Origin: Actinomycetota bacterium
GTDB lineage: Bacteria > Actinomycetota > Actinomycetes > Nanopelagicales > Nanopelagicaceae
NCBI GenBank assembly: GCA_009701575.1
Contig: WLJX01000007.1
Coordinates: 1 to 55,774 of the forward strand
Direction: 5' to 3'
Length of the DNA stretch: 55,774 bases
A model generated the notes under the pieces. That model saw nothing but the letters and a program-made list of their open reading frames with translations, did no database searches and was not told the DNA's origin. Position 1 is the stretch's first letter; each line of letters starts with the position of its first letter. Both the position numbers and the translations under genes were made by a program. Below are positions 1 to 7,998 of this stretch, piece by piece.

Positions 1-230
1 AGTTGATCGGATTTGACTCAGGCAAGCAACAAATGGCTAACATCAAGTCAGGCCTACAATCAGGTGCGATTACACAGAGCCCAATGGGTATCGGAGCAAA
101 GACTGTTGAAGCGCTAGTTAACTACGTTCGCAACAAGACAGTTCCTAAGAACCTTATCGACACAGGGTTCTACTACTACAACAAGGCAAATATCGCAGAT
201 CCAAAGATCGCAGGAAACCTTTACGAATAA
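1..230 (+). CDS. Sugar ABC transporter substrate-binding protein, C-terminal fragment
   Basis: Only the last 75 or so residues are in the window; the reading frame is open to the left edge, so the TTG near base 3 is an internal Leu codon and not a start. The fragment has the C-terminal sheet/helix pattern of RbsB-like (periplasmic binding protein type 1) sugar-binding lipoproteins, including a GFDSGKQQ stretch and a region that alternates between describing a ligand-induced helix and a final strand. It would capture a pentose or related sugar outside the membrane and deliver it to the ATPase/permease pair encoded just downstream. The sugar cannot be told from the fragment. Assignment to the family is supported mainly by its position in front of a CUT2 ATPase and permease. 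Confidence 0.75.
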   Translation, partial: LIGFDSGKQQMANIKSGLQSGAITQSPMGIGAKTVEALVNYVRNKTVPKNLIDTGFYYYNKANIADPKIAGNLYE

Positions 231-263
231 TTCGATTTAATCGTTTATTTGTAAAAAGTTAGT

Positions 264-295
264 CATAATGGCCAGGAGAAATCCTGGCCATTATG
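264..295. terminator. Perfect 14-bp hairpin with GAAA loop between binding protein and ATPase genes
   Basis: Arms 264-277 and 282-295 are perfectly complementary and enclose the tetraloop GAAA (278-281). There is no clean U-tract after it. Such hairpins after a binding-protein gene usually act as a partial terminator or protect the 3' end of the upstream transcript, so that the binding protein is made in excess over the membrane parts. The structure is read directly; the function is inferred. Confidence 0.7.
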
Positions 296-330
296 CATTA
301 TTATCTAGAGAGCGTTTTAAATAGCTCGAA

Positions 331-360
331 TTACGCAATTTAGGAAATTTACGCAATTTA
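331..360. repeat. Two 12-bp direct repeats upstream of the ABC ATPase
   Basis: TTACGCAATTTA occurs at 331-342 and again at 349-360, an 18-bp period, just ahead of the ribosome binding site (GGGGAG) of the ATPase gene. It could be a paired binding site for a sugar-responsive regulator, or chance in AT-rich DNA. The repeat itself is exact. Confidence 0.45.
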
Positions 361-377
361 TTCATTGGGGAGAACAA

Positions 378-1883
378 ATGGCAACAACGCAACTCTTATC
401 CTTGACAGGTGTAAGCAAGGAGTTCCCTGGCGTTAAGGCACTTAACAATGTGCATTTCGATCTTAATAAGGGTGAAGTTCACGCGATTGTTGGCGAAAAT
501 GGCGCAGGTAAATCAACGCTCATGAAGATTCTTTCAGGAATTTACAAGAAAGATGCGGGCGATATTGTCTATCAAGGAAACCACGTAGACGTTTCTAGCC
601 CACATGAAGCACAAAAATTGGGAATTAGCATTATTCACCAGGAATTGAATCTAATGCCAGATTTAACGGTTGCGCAGAATATTTTTATCGGTCGTGAAGA
701 TCGCCGCAAAGGACGAGTATTTTTAGATAATGCAAGGCTAAATAAAGCAGCAAAAGATCTGCTTGCAGAACTTGAGTTAACTTTAGATCCAAAGCAACTT
801 GTCGGAACTCTTACCATCGCAAAACAACAGATGGTAGAAATTGCTAAGGCCGTTTCATATCGCGGTGAAGTTATAATTATGGACGAGCCAACTTCTTCTC
901 TTACACCTACCGAAACTGAATCTTTATTTAAAATTATTCGCACCCTAAGAGCTGCCGGCAAAGGCGTTGTTTATATCTCCCACCGCTTAGAAGAGCTAAG
1001 CAGCATCACTGACCGAATTACAGTCCTTCGTGATGGTGAATATGTTCAAACTTTAAATACCCCCGAAACTTCTATTTCAGAAGTCATTTCACTTATGGTT
1101 GGTCGAAAGCTTGAACAAGATCAGCGTCCAGATGTTCGGCCATTAAGTAATGAGGTCGTTCTAAAAGTTGAGGGTATTTCAGATATAAAACTTCTCCGTG
1201 ATGTCTCGTTCGAGCTTCGCAAAGGTGAAATCTTGGGCTTCGCTGGTCTAATGGGCGCCGGCCGCACTGAACTTGCCCGCGCACTTATCGGAGCAGACCC
1301 AAAGACTTCTGGAAAAGTTTTTCTCAGCGGCAAAGAGGTAAAGATTAAAAGCCCTGCAGATGCGGTAAAAGCAGGCATTGGTTATCTATCAGAGGATCGC
1401 AAGAAATATGGTTTGCTCTTAGTCCAAAATTTAACCTTCAATGTAATTCTCTCGTCAATACCTGCTTTCTCAAATAAGTTTGGTTTCCTAAAGACTAAGC
1501 CTGCGGGAAAAATTGTGCGAGATGCCATTAAACAATTATCTATCCGTACTCCATCTGAAAATCAATATGTGAAGAATCTATCCGGTGGAAATCAACAAAA
1601 AGTTGTTATCGCAAAGTGGCTAACCCGAGATTGCAATATTTTGATTTTCGATGAGCCAACTCGCGGTATCGATGTTGGTGCGAAGGACGAGATTTACAAA
1701 TTGCTGACCAAGTTAGCAAAGGAGGGTAAATCAATCATCATGATTTCCTCTGAGCTTCCCGAAATTTTGCGGATGTCTGATCGAATCGCGGTCATGTGTG
1801 AAGGTAAATTAACGGGAATCATTGACAATAAAGATGCAGATCAGAATAAAATAATGCAATACGCCACGAAATTCCGAAATTAG
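378..1883 (+). CDS. CUT2-type sugar ABC transporter ATP-binding protein (RbsA-like)
   Basis: This 501-residue protein is the double-ATPase subunit of a ribose/xylose/galactose-type importer and energises sugar uptake at the inner face of the membrane. Two ABC modules are fused. The first has Walker A GENGAGKST at residues 39-47, a degenerate signature near LTIAKQQMVEI and Walker B IIMDEPTSS. The second has a degenerate P-loop (GLMGAGRTE) and an intact LSGGNQQK signature followed by ILIFDEPTRGIDVGAK. The asymmetric pair is characteristic of CUT2 ATPases. ATG 378 is preceded by GGGGAG. The binding protein lies upstream and the permease 38 bp downstream. Substrate is not decidable from the ATPase. 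Length is normal for the family. Confidence 0.92.
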   Translation: MATTQLLSLTGVSKEFPGVKALNNVHFDLNKGEVHAIVGENGAGKSTLMKILSGIYKKDAGDIVYQGNHVDVSSPHEAQKLGISIIHQELNLMPDLTVAQNIFIGREDRRKGRVFLDNARLNKAAKDLLAELELTLDPKQLVGTLTIAKQQMVEIAKAVSYRGEVIIMDEPTSSLTPTETESLFKIIRTLRAAGKGVVYISHRLEELSSITDRITVLRDGEYVQTLNTPETSISEVISLMVGRKLEQDQRPDVRPLSNEVVLKVEGISDIKLLRDVSFELRKGEILGFAGLMGAGRTELARALIGADPKTSGKVFLSGKEVKIKSPADAVKAGIGYLSEDRKKYGLLLVQNLTFNVILSSIPAFSNKFGFLKTKPAGKIVRDAIKQLSIRTPSENQYVKNLSGGNQQKVVIAKWLTRDCNILIFDEPTRGIDVGAKDEIYKLLTKLAKEGKSIIMISSELPEILRMSDRIAVMCEGKLTGIIDNKDADQNKIMQYATKFRN

Positions 1884-1921
1884 TCACGCAAGAATCAACG
1901 AGACCAGGAAAAGAGAGAGCA

Positions 1922-2938
1922 ATGTCAGATGCAATTAAAGCAATAGATGGTGAAGTTGAGGGTGGAAGCAAGATCGCCGCCTTGGTGAAACGCGAGATAG
2001 GTCGAGTACTTGCCCTAGGAAGCCTCGTCGTCATCTTTATTTTCTTCACGATTATGCGCCCAGTCTTTGCCTCTTGGGAGAACGTGTCCGGCGGTATTTT
2101 GATGTCGACAACCGTTATTGGATTACTTGCGATTGGAACTACTTTCGTCATCATTACCGGTGGAATCGATCTTTCAATCGGAACAGCCACGGCCCTCGTA
2201 GCAATCATCGTAGGTAAAACCGTTCAATCACTTAACTTGAATGTCTGGTCTGGAATTCTTGTTGGTCTCATCGTCGGTGGAATCCTTGGCGTGATAAATG
2301 GCCTATTAATTACCATATTGAAGCTTCCACCATTTATTGCAACTTTGGCCACCATGAAGGCGGCTCAAGGCCTAGCGCTAATTGTTTCCGATATGAAACC
2401 AGTACTTTTCACTACAGATGTCAAGGGTTGGGATTCCATTGCTCAAGGTAATTTAATACCTAAGATTCCAAATGGCGTTCTTATTCTCTTTGTCGGCGCA
2501 ATAATTGCAGCAATTGTCTTGAATAAAACCGTTATTGGTCGCTATACATTCGCTATTGGTTCTAACGAAGCCGCAACAAAACTTTCCGGTGTAAAGGTTA
2601 ATCACTGGTTAGTTGCAATCTACGGAATTGGTGGACTATATGTAGGAATGGCAGCGATTGTTCTTACCTCTCGACTTGGATCAGCCCGCCCGGACCTTGG
2701 TCTTGGCTACGAGCTTGAAGCCATCGCTGCGGTAATTATTGGTGGAACCTCACTTCTCGGCGGAAAAGGAACAATAAGCGGAACCATAATTGGAGCGCTG
2801 ATTATGGCTGTTCTGGTTAATGGCCTTCGAATTCTTGAACTACAGCAAGAATGGCAATATGTAATTACTGGTGCGGTTATCGTTCTCGCAGTTTGGGGAG
2901 ATAACGTTCGACGCCGTAGCGCAGGCGAAATAAGTTAG
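1922..2938 (+). CDS. CUT2-type sugar ABC transporter permease (RbsC-like)
   Basis: A 338-residue polytopic membrane protein of the RbsC/XylH permease family; two copies form the sugar channel. It shows a soluble N-terminal 30 residues, then about eight to ten hydrophobic segments, with the hallmark ITGGIDLSIG motif near residues 78-87 and the GLGYELEAIAAVIIGGTSLLGGKG block near the C terminus that contacts the ATPase. A GA-rich ribosome site (AGAGAGAG) precedes ATG 1922. It is transcribed with the ATPase gene. Motifs and order give high confidence in the family, not in the particular sugar. Confidence 0.93.
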   Translation: MSDAIKAIDGEVEGGSKIAALVKREIGRVLALGSLVVIFIFFTIMRPVFASWENVSGGILMSTTVIGLLAIGTTFVIITGGIDLSIGTATALVAIIVGKTVQSLNLNVWSGILVGLIVGGILGVINGLLITILKLPPFIATLATMKAAQGLALIVSDMKPVLFTTDVKGWDSIAQGNLIPKIPNGVLILFVGAIIAAIVLNKTVIGRYTFAIGSNEAATKLSGVKVNHWLVAIYGIGGLYVGMAAIVLTSRLGSARPDLGLGYELEAIAAVIIGGTSLLGGKGTISGTIIGALIMAVLVNGLRILELQQEWQYVITGAVIVLAVWGDNVRRRSAGEIS

Positions 2939-2950
2939 CGGCGGGCAGAT

Positions 2951-3436
2951 ATGAAGTACAAGTCAGTCAAGGGTTTACTCACAAACGATGAGTCGCTTAT
3001 TCCTGCAAATTTCATCGATAAACTCGAAGATATATTGCATGGCTTTCTTGGAATAGTTTTATTTGTAATCTCAGTATTGGCTGCTGGTTATAGTCTTCAA
3101 CGCCTGATTGAAACTAGACCATTCTTCCCACTCGGAATGATTCAAGGAATTAATGACATTCTATTTGTCGTAATTATTCTAGAGATCATGAGAACCGTAA
3201 TCGTGCGATTCACTGATGGAATTTTCCAACTTGATAACTTCTTGATTATTGGTGTAATTGCAGCTGTTCGACATATTCTTACTGTCGGAGCATCTCTCAC
3301 TATGGAAAAAGAGAAAACAACCGAGTACTTCAATCGCGCGCTAATTGAAATGGGCGTTAACACTGGAATCGTTTTAGCACTCGTCTTTGCACTATTTTTA
3401 TCTCGTGCAGCTAGGAAAAATAATGTAAGTAAGTAG
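2951..3436 (+). CDS. PsiE-like (phosphate-starvation-inducible family) membrane protein
   Basis: A 161-residue integral membrane protein with four predicted membrane segments (about residues 29-50, 60-80, 92-112 and 134-155). The charged stretches between them, including EIMRTVIVRF and AAVRHILTVG, match the pattern of the PsiE family (PF06146), named for an Escherichia coli phosphate-starvation gene of unknown function. It starts 12 bp after the permease stop, so it is probably the last gene of the sugar transport operon. Whether it helps the transporter or is a passenger is not shown. Family assignment rests on remembered sequence patterns and should be confirmed by a profile search. Confidence 0.7.
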   Translation: MKYKSVKGLLTNDESLIPANFIDKLEDILHGFLGIVLFVISVLAAGYSLQRLIETRPFFPLGMIQGINDILFVVIILEIMRTVIVRFTDGIFQLDNFLIIGVIAAVRHILTVGASLTMEKEKTTEYFNRALIEMGVNTGIVLALVFALFLSRAARKNNVSK

Positions 3437-3439
3437 TTC

Positions 3440-3524
3440 TGGTGGCGGGTGAAGGATTTGAACCTTCGAAGGCAGAGCCGGGGGATTTACAGTCCCCTCC
3501 CATTGGCCGCTCGGGCAACCCGCC
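3440..3524 (-). tRNA. tRNA-Tyr (anticodon GTA), CCA encoded
   Basis: On the minus strand a full cloverleaf can be drawn. The acceptor stem pairs 3518-3524 with 3444-3450, the anticodon loop is CTGTAAA with GTA at 3490-3488 on a 5-bp stem, there is a long class II variable arm as expected for bacterial tRNA-Tyr, and the T arm is GAAGG-TTCAAAT-CCTTC. The discriminator is A (3443) and the terminal CCA is encoded (3442-3440). It ends 3 bp from the stop of the convergent PsiE-like gene. Confidence 0.95.
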
Positions 3525-3545
3525 AGGGTTTTTTACGGCTTGCGT

Positions 3546-3562
3546 AGATTACCTTATTAAGG
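3546..3562 (-). promoter_or_regulatory. Probable tRNA-Tyr promoter region with a palindrome
   Basis: On the minus strand TAATCT (3551-3546) lies about 22 nt upstream of the mature tRNA 5' end and fits a TANNNT -10 box. Next to it CCTTATTAAGG (3552-3562) is an 11-bp palindrome in the spacer region. No convincing -35 was found. Promoter call is inference from position. Confidence 0.4.
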
Positions 3563-3581
3563 CACGCACTCGAAATCGGAT

Positions 3582-4364
3582 TTAATCAGGCAAGATAACT
3601 GGGACTTGAGTCATAAGTCCACCATCGATTACATAAGAGCTTCCAGTAATGAATGAGGCCTTATCAGAACATAGGAAACCAACTAGTTCACCAATTTCGT
3701 GAATTGTTGCCATGCGACCGATTGGGTGCGAACTTCCCCACTCTTGCAAAATATCTTCTTCGCTTCTAGTACTACTGAAAGCGCGTGCTGATGCGCGGAG
3801 CATTGGCGTATCGACTGATGCCGGCAAGATCGCATTACATCGAATTTGTTCTGCTGCATGGTCAATAGCGATTGCACGAGTTAGTGAATTAATTGCTCCC
3901 TTAGAAGCGGCATATGCGACCACGCCTTTTTGGTTTGCCAGAGATTGAACGGAGGAAATATTTACTATTGATCCGCCTTTTGCTTTGCGCATAAATGGAA
4001 TCGCATATTTGGCAGTTAAATACATGGACTTAACATTTACATCAAAGGTCTTATCCCAGGTATCTTCGCTGGTCTCAACTGCTGTTCCATAGGTTTGGAT
4101 ACCGGCGCAATTAACGACGTAATCGATATGACCATACTTATTACCAACACTTTCGATTGCGGCCTTTACCTGGGTATCAGAAGAGATATCTACTTTAACT
4201 CCTGAGATTCGTTCACCGTGGCTTGCTAATTCCCCTTGGGCTTTACTTAACCCTGCTTCATCCACATCGAACATAATTACGGTTGCACCATCGTCCAATA
4301 AACGTTTAGTACTTCCATAACCTATTCCTTTGGCTCCCCCAGTGACAATTGCAATTTTGCTCAC
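3582..4364 (-). CDS. SDR-family NAD-dependent oxidoreductase
   Basis: A 260-residue classical short-chain dehydrogenase. The Rossmann glycine motif TGGAKGIG is at residues 8-15, Asp33 at the end of strand 2 suggests preference for NAD(H), and NCAG and the catalytic set Ser138, Tyr151, Lys155 (YAASK) are intact. The C-terminal GSSYVIDGGLM is typical. It starts with GTG immediately after the stop of the 2-hydroxy-acid oxidase gene, and its ribosome site (AGGAG) lies in the last codons of that gene, so the two are translationally coupled. The substrate is probably a hydroxy acid, sugar or polyol processed with the oxidase, but this is inference from context only. Confidence 0.85.
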   Translation of the reverse strand: MSKIAIVTGGAKGIGYGSTKRLLDDGATVIMFDVDEAGLSKAQGELASHGERISGVKVDISSDTQVKAAIESVGNKYGHIDYVVNCAGIQTYGTAVETSEDTWDKTFDVNVKSMYLTAKYAIPFMRKAKGGSIVNISSVQSLANQKGVVAYAASKGAINSLTRAIAIDHAAEQIRCNAILPASVDTPMLRASARAFSSTRSEEDILQEWGSSHPIGRMATIHEIGELVGFLCSDKASFITGSSYVIDGGLMTQVPVILPD

Positions 4365-5594
4365 TTATAAACTCCTAATCCGAGCACCGTTTTTACGAAC
4401 CTCAGCAATATTTGTTGAACCTGTTAGCGCCATGCCATTTTCAAATTCTCGTCGCATAATCTCAATAACTTGTTCGACACCTGCTTCACCATTTGCCATT
4501 GCACCATATAAATAAGCGCGACCAATGAATACCGCTTTTGCGCCAAGTGCGATTGCGCCAAGTGCATCAAGACCAGACATAACGCCACCATCGATATAAA
4601 TTTCAACTTTATTTCCAACTGCTTTAACAACCTCAGGCAGTATTTCTAATGGGATCGGGCCGCGGTCAAATTGGCGACCGCCGTGATTGGAAAGAATAAT
4701 TCCCTGAACCCCAAGTTTTGCAACTGCTTTTGCATCTTCAACGCTTTGGATTCCTTTTACAACAATTGGACCCTTCCAAACTGAACGCAACCAGGTGATG
4801 TCTTTAAGGGTTGTGGCAGGATCAAAAATAAGCGCTGCTAATTGCGAAAGTGGTTTATCCCAACCTCGGAATGCTGCGAATTCTAATTTGCCTGTTGTGA
4901 ATAGGTTTAACCACCAGATTGGTTTCCGGGCGATTGCAAAAACGGTGTTGATACGAATCTTTGGTGGGACGGTTAATCCATTTCGATTGTCGCGATATCG
5001 AAGTCCTGCAACAGGGGTATCTACCGTTAAGACAAGTGTTTCGAAACCATTGTCCTTAGCCTGCTTGATAACGGCCAAACTATCACTACGATTTTTCATA
5101 ATATAAAGTTGGAACCAACGTCTTGAATTAGGAACGGCGGCTGCAAGTTCAGCTGGTGATGTTGTTCCCATCGTTGAGAGTGCATAAATTAAATTCTTCT
5201 TATCGGCAACGTTAGCTACTGCTGGCTCGCCAACATGGTGCATCAAGCGGGTATAGCCAGTTGGTGCAAAACAGATTGGGATATCGACAACTTTGCCTAA
5301 GATTCTTTCGGTAGTATCAATTTTTGATACATCCCGTAGCACGCGAGAATTAAATTCAATTCTAGAGAAAGCATCGCGAGTTCTGGAATATGCAATCTCA
5401 TCGACAGCGCCGCCCTCGACATAATCGAATACAACTTTTGGGGTGCGTTTCTTGGCAATCAACGCCAAGTCGCTAATGCTCTGTGCTCGCTGCAACTTAC
5501 CTTTGTAAGGATTGAGCGAAGGAAGGGTCCAATCAATCAAGGACCAGAAATATGGCAGGCTCGGGAATTTACGAGAGCTGCGAATCATGAGCAC
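4365..5594 (-). CDS. FMN-dependent alpha-hydroxy-acid oxidase/dehydrogenase (lactate dehydrogenase LldD-like)
   Basis: A 409-residue TIM-barrel flavoprotein that oxidises 2-hydroxy acids such as L-lactate to the 2-oxo acid. The DYVEGGAVDE motif near the N terminus, FAPTG, LTVDTPVAG, and the active-site SNHGGRQFDRG with catalytic His304 followed by Arg307 are all present. FMN-binding segments (YIDGG, GAKAVFIGR) follow. The start is uncertain: GTG 5594 lies 5 nt after a TAGGGT -10 box and would be near-leaderless, while ATG 5588 would shorten the protein by two residues. It is the first gene of a two-gene operon with an SDR dehydrogenase. Mycofactocin-linked and lactate dehydrogenases share these motifs, so the exact substrate is open. 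Confidence 0.88.
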   Translation of the reverse strand: MLMIRSSRKFPSLPYFWSLIDWTLPSLNPYKGKLQRAQSISDLALIAKKRTPKVVFDYVEGGAVDEIAYSRTRDAFSRIEFNSRVLRDVSKIDTTERILGKVVDIPICFAPTGYTRLMHHVGEPAVANVADKKNLIYALSTMGTTSPAELAAAVPNSRRWFQLYIMKNRSDSLAVIKQAKDNGFETLVLTVDTPVAGLRYRDNRNGLTVPPKIRINTVFAIARKPIWWLNLFTTGKLEFAAFRGWDKPLSQLAALIFDPATTLKDITWLRSVWKGPIVVKGIQSVEDAKAVAKLGVQGIILSNHGGRQFDRGPIPLEILPEVVKAVGNKVEIYIDGGVMSGLDALGAIALGAKAVFIGRAYLYGAMANGEAGVEQVIEIMRREFENGMALTGSTNIAEVRKNGARIRSL

Positions 5595-5599
5595 AATTT

Positions 5600-5605
5600 A
5601 CCCTA
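5600..5605 (-). promoter_or_regulatory. -10 box for the hydroxy-acid oxidase operon
   Basis: TAGGGT on the minus strand ends 5 nt before GTG 5594, close to the geometry of leaderless promoters elsewhere in this window. No clear -35 box is visible. Confidence 0.4.
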
Positions 5606-5658
5606 CAATTGCGCTCATTAGAATAAGTAAAATATAAACACTATAAAGGGGTCTTTAA

Positions 5659-6147
5659 GTGGCTGATTCAAGTTTCGATATCGTCTCTGAAGTTGATCAC
5701 ATGGAAGTTGATAATGCTTTCAATCAAGCAGATCGCGAAATTGCCACCCGTTTCGATTTCAAGAATACCGATAGCAAGATTGAAAAGTCCGGCGATAAGT
5801 TTCTAATTGAGGGCCAATCTGAAGAGAAGGCCAAAGCTGTTCTCGAAGTTTTTAAAGATAAGTTAATCAAGCGTCAGGTCTCGCTAAAGCATTTGGAATC
5901 GACTGACCCAGAACTTAGCGGCAAAATTTATAAAATTAACTGCACACTCAAAGAGGGTATCTCGACTGAGAATGCAAAGAAGCTTGCAAAGATAATTCGT
6001 GATGATGGTCCTAAATCTGTTAAGACCCAGATCCAGGGAGAAACCCTTCGCGTTACAAGTAAATCTCGTGATGACTTACAAACAACTATGGCTTTAGTTA
6101 AAGAGCAGAAGTTAGATTTTGCAGTTCAATTTACGAACTACCGCTAA
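5659..6147 (+). CDS. yajQ: YajQ-family nucleotide-binding protein
   Basis: A 162-residue cytoplasmic protein of the YajQ (UPF0234) family, which has two RNA-recognition-like folds and in some bacteria binds cyclic di-GMP. The N-terminal SFDIVSEVDHMEVDNAFNQ and ATRFDFKNT are near-diagnostic, and the C terminus ends in LDFAVQFTNYR as usual. It starts with GTG, with AAAGGGG about 10 nt upstream. It is 3 bp from the RarD-like gene and probably cotranscribed with it. Whether it acts as a second-messenger receptor here is unknown. Confidence 0.93.
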   Translation: MADSSFDIVSEVDHMEVDNAFNQADREIATRFDFKNTDSKIEKSGDKFLIEGQSEEKAKAVLEVFKDKLIKRQVSLKHLESTDPELSGKIYKINCTLKEGISTENAKKLAKIIRDDGPKSVKTQIQGETLRVTSKSRDDLQTTMALVKEQKLDFAVQFTNYR

Positions 6148-6150
6148 TAG

Positions 6151-7050
6151 ATGAGTAAATATCGTCTCGGTCTGATTTACGGTTTTACTTCCTACACTTT
6201 CTGGGGGCTCTTTCCACTTTATTGGCCGCTCTTGAAGCCGGCAAATCCATTAGAGATAGTTTCGCACCGAGCGGTTTGGTCACTTGTATTTTGCATAATC
6301 GCACTTGGCTTTGCCCGCCAACTTAAATCTACATTTGCGCTGATGATTTCACCTGGAATCTTCTGGCGTTTCACGCTAGCGGCAGGCTTGATTTCAATAA
6401 ATTGGATTACATATATCTGGGCAGTAAATCATGAACAGATAGTTGAAGCTTCCCTCGGTTATTACATGCAGCCGATTCTCTTGGTTCTTATGGGAATTCT
6501 TGCTTTCAAAGAGGAGATGCGCAAGATTCAATGGGTTGCATTCATTGTTGCGACTATTGGCGTAATTGTTTTAACGATTGACTACGGCAGACCTCCTTGG
6601 ATTTCATTCGCCCTAGCCTTTTCATGGAGTTCATATAGCTTTGTTAAGAAGAAGATCAATTTAGGATCGCTGCAGGGATTGGCAATTGAAACTCTTATTT
6701 CATCGGTATTTTATGGAAGTTACTTGATTTGGATTGGTCAGAAAGGTGAGGGCCAATTTGGTCATGGTGTTGGTTTATCGACGCTATTGATTGGCGCTGG
6801 ACTTGTAACTGCTATTCCCCTACTTCTCTTTAACGGCGCAACAACGAGAATTCCATTTACGATGATTGGGCTTTTGCAGTATTTGACTCCAACAATTCAA
6901 TTCATGTTGGCGGTCTTCTTGCGACATGAGCCAATGCCAAGTGCAAGATGGATAGGTTTCGTGTTTATCTGGCTCGCTTTGATAACTCTTGGTTATGACT
7001 TAATAAAATCAGGAAGTTCGCGAGATAACCGCTTGGCTCAACCCGACTAA
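6151..7050 (+). CDS. rarD: RarD-like EamA-family transporter
   Basis: A 299-residue membrane protein with about ten hydrophobic helices in two EamA halves. The N terminus (GLIYGFTSYTFWGLFPLYWPLL), the HRAVWS motif and the C-terminal LLQYLTPTIQFMLAVF block match the RarD subfamily, named for chloramphenicol sensitivity; the natural substrate is unknown. It follows yajQ by 3 bp. Its last 42 bases overlap the end of the convergent polyprenyl synthase gene, an unusually long tail-to-tail overlap. Confidence 0.88.
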   Translation: MSKYRLGLIYGFTSYTFWGLFPLYWPLLKPANPLEIVSHRAVWSLVFCIIALGFARQLKSTFALMISPGIFWRFTLAAGLISINWITYIWAVNHEQIVEASLGYYMQPILLVLMGILAFKEEMRKIQWVAFIVATIGVIVLTIDYGRPPWISFALAFSWSSYSFVKKKINLGSLQGLAIETLISSVFYGSYLIWIGQKGEGQFGHGVGLSTLLIGAGLVTAIPLLLFNGATTRIPFTMIGLLQYLTPTIQFMLAVFLRHEPMPSARWIGFVFIWLALITLGYDLIKSGSSRDNRLAQPD

Positions 7051-7998
7051 AGCTGCTTTAGCTGAACCCTCTGGCAAAGTTTTAAGGTGCTCTTGAGCTG
7101 ATTGACCATACTTCGCTACAAGTTCCCGAGATTTTGCTAACGCGCTGTGGTTTCGTAATTTTGCAATAACTTCTTGCACTATTACTTCATCGGTAATTGG
7201 AGCTGACAATATTTTCTTCAATTCCAAATCTGCTGGGTCTTCTGATTCAAGAATGAATAAGGTTACGAGAGTTGGAACACCCTCTCGAAGATCGGTTCCT
7301 GGAGTTTTTCCAGACTCTTTCGAATCACTTGTAATATCGATGATGTCATCTGCAAGTTGGAAAACTATGCCAATCTCCTCACCAAACTTTGTAAGAGCGT
7401 CCATAATTTTTGCATCGGCGCCAGAAATCATCGCGCCATATCTAGCGCTTGCTGAAATAAGTGAACCAGTCTTATCTGCAACCACACTTAGATAATGTTC
7501 GAGTTGAGTTTTACCAGAACTTGAACCTTGGGTCTCAGTTATCTGGCCAATGACTAATCGTTCAAAAGTTAACGCTTGCAGACGTACAGCCTCTGGCCCA
7601 AGATCAGCTAATAATTGAGAAGTCTTCGCGAATAAATAATCACCAGTAAGGATTGCTACCGTGTTATTCCATCTGTTATTTGCACTGGCAACACCACGTC
7701 GAAGTGGTGCTTCGTCCATAACATCATCGTGATACAAAGTTCCAAGATGGGTAAGTTCGCAAACTACGGCGGCTTCAATAATTCCCTGCGCCTTTGGATC
7801 TCCAAATTGTGAAGCAATCAAGGTAAGAAGTGGGCGAAGACGTTTGCCGCCTGCATCAACTAAGTGCCTTGAGGTTTCTATAACTAGTGGGTATTTACCT
7901 TCGATTGCTTCACGTAAAAAAGATTCGACCTCAGCCATTGAGGCAAGGAGCTCTTTTTCAAGTGCCGGATCAATATCCGGAATACCAATTTGAGACAT
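7009..7998 (-). CDS. Long-chain polyprenyl diphosphate synthase (menaquinone side chain)
   Basis: A 329-residue all-helical prenyltransferase that extends farnesyl or geranylgeranyl diphosphate with isopentenyl diphosphate. Both aspartate-rich motifs are present: DDVMD at residues 91-95 followed by EAPLRRG, and DDIID at 217-221. GGKRLRP (50-56) binds diphosphate. The residues before the first motif (THLGTLYH) resemble actinobacterial long-chain enzymes of the GrcC1/HepT type rather than short-chain farnesyl synthases. It abuts nuoN and ends the complex I operon, and the men genes lie beyond nuo, so the likely product is the menaquinone tail. It could also feed carotenoid synthesis if it makes C20, but the motif context argues against that. 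Confidence 0.88.
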   Translation of the reverse strand: MSQIGIPDIDPALEKELLASMAEVESFLREAIEGKYPLVIETSRHLVDAGGKRLRPLLTLIASQFGDPKAQGIIEAAVVCELTHLGTLYHDDVMDEAPLRRGVASANNRWNNTVAILTGDYLFAKTSQLLADLGPEAVRLQALTFERLVIGQITETQGSSSGKTQLEHYLSVVADKTGSLISASARYGAMISGADAKIMDALTKFGEEIGIVFQLADDIIDITSDSKESGKTPGTDLREGVPTLVTLFILESEDPADLELKKILSAPITDEVIVQEVIAKLRNHSALAKSRELVAKYGQSAQEHLKTLPEGSAKAALVGLSQAVISRTS

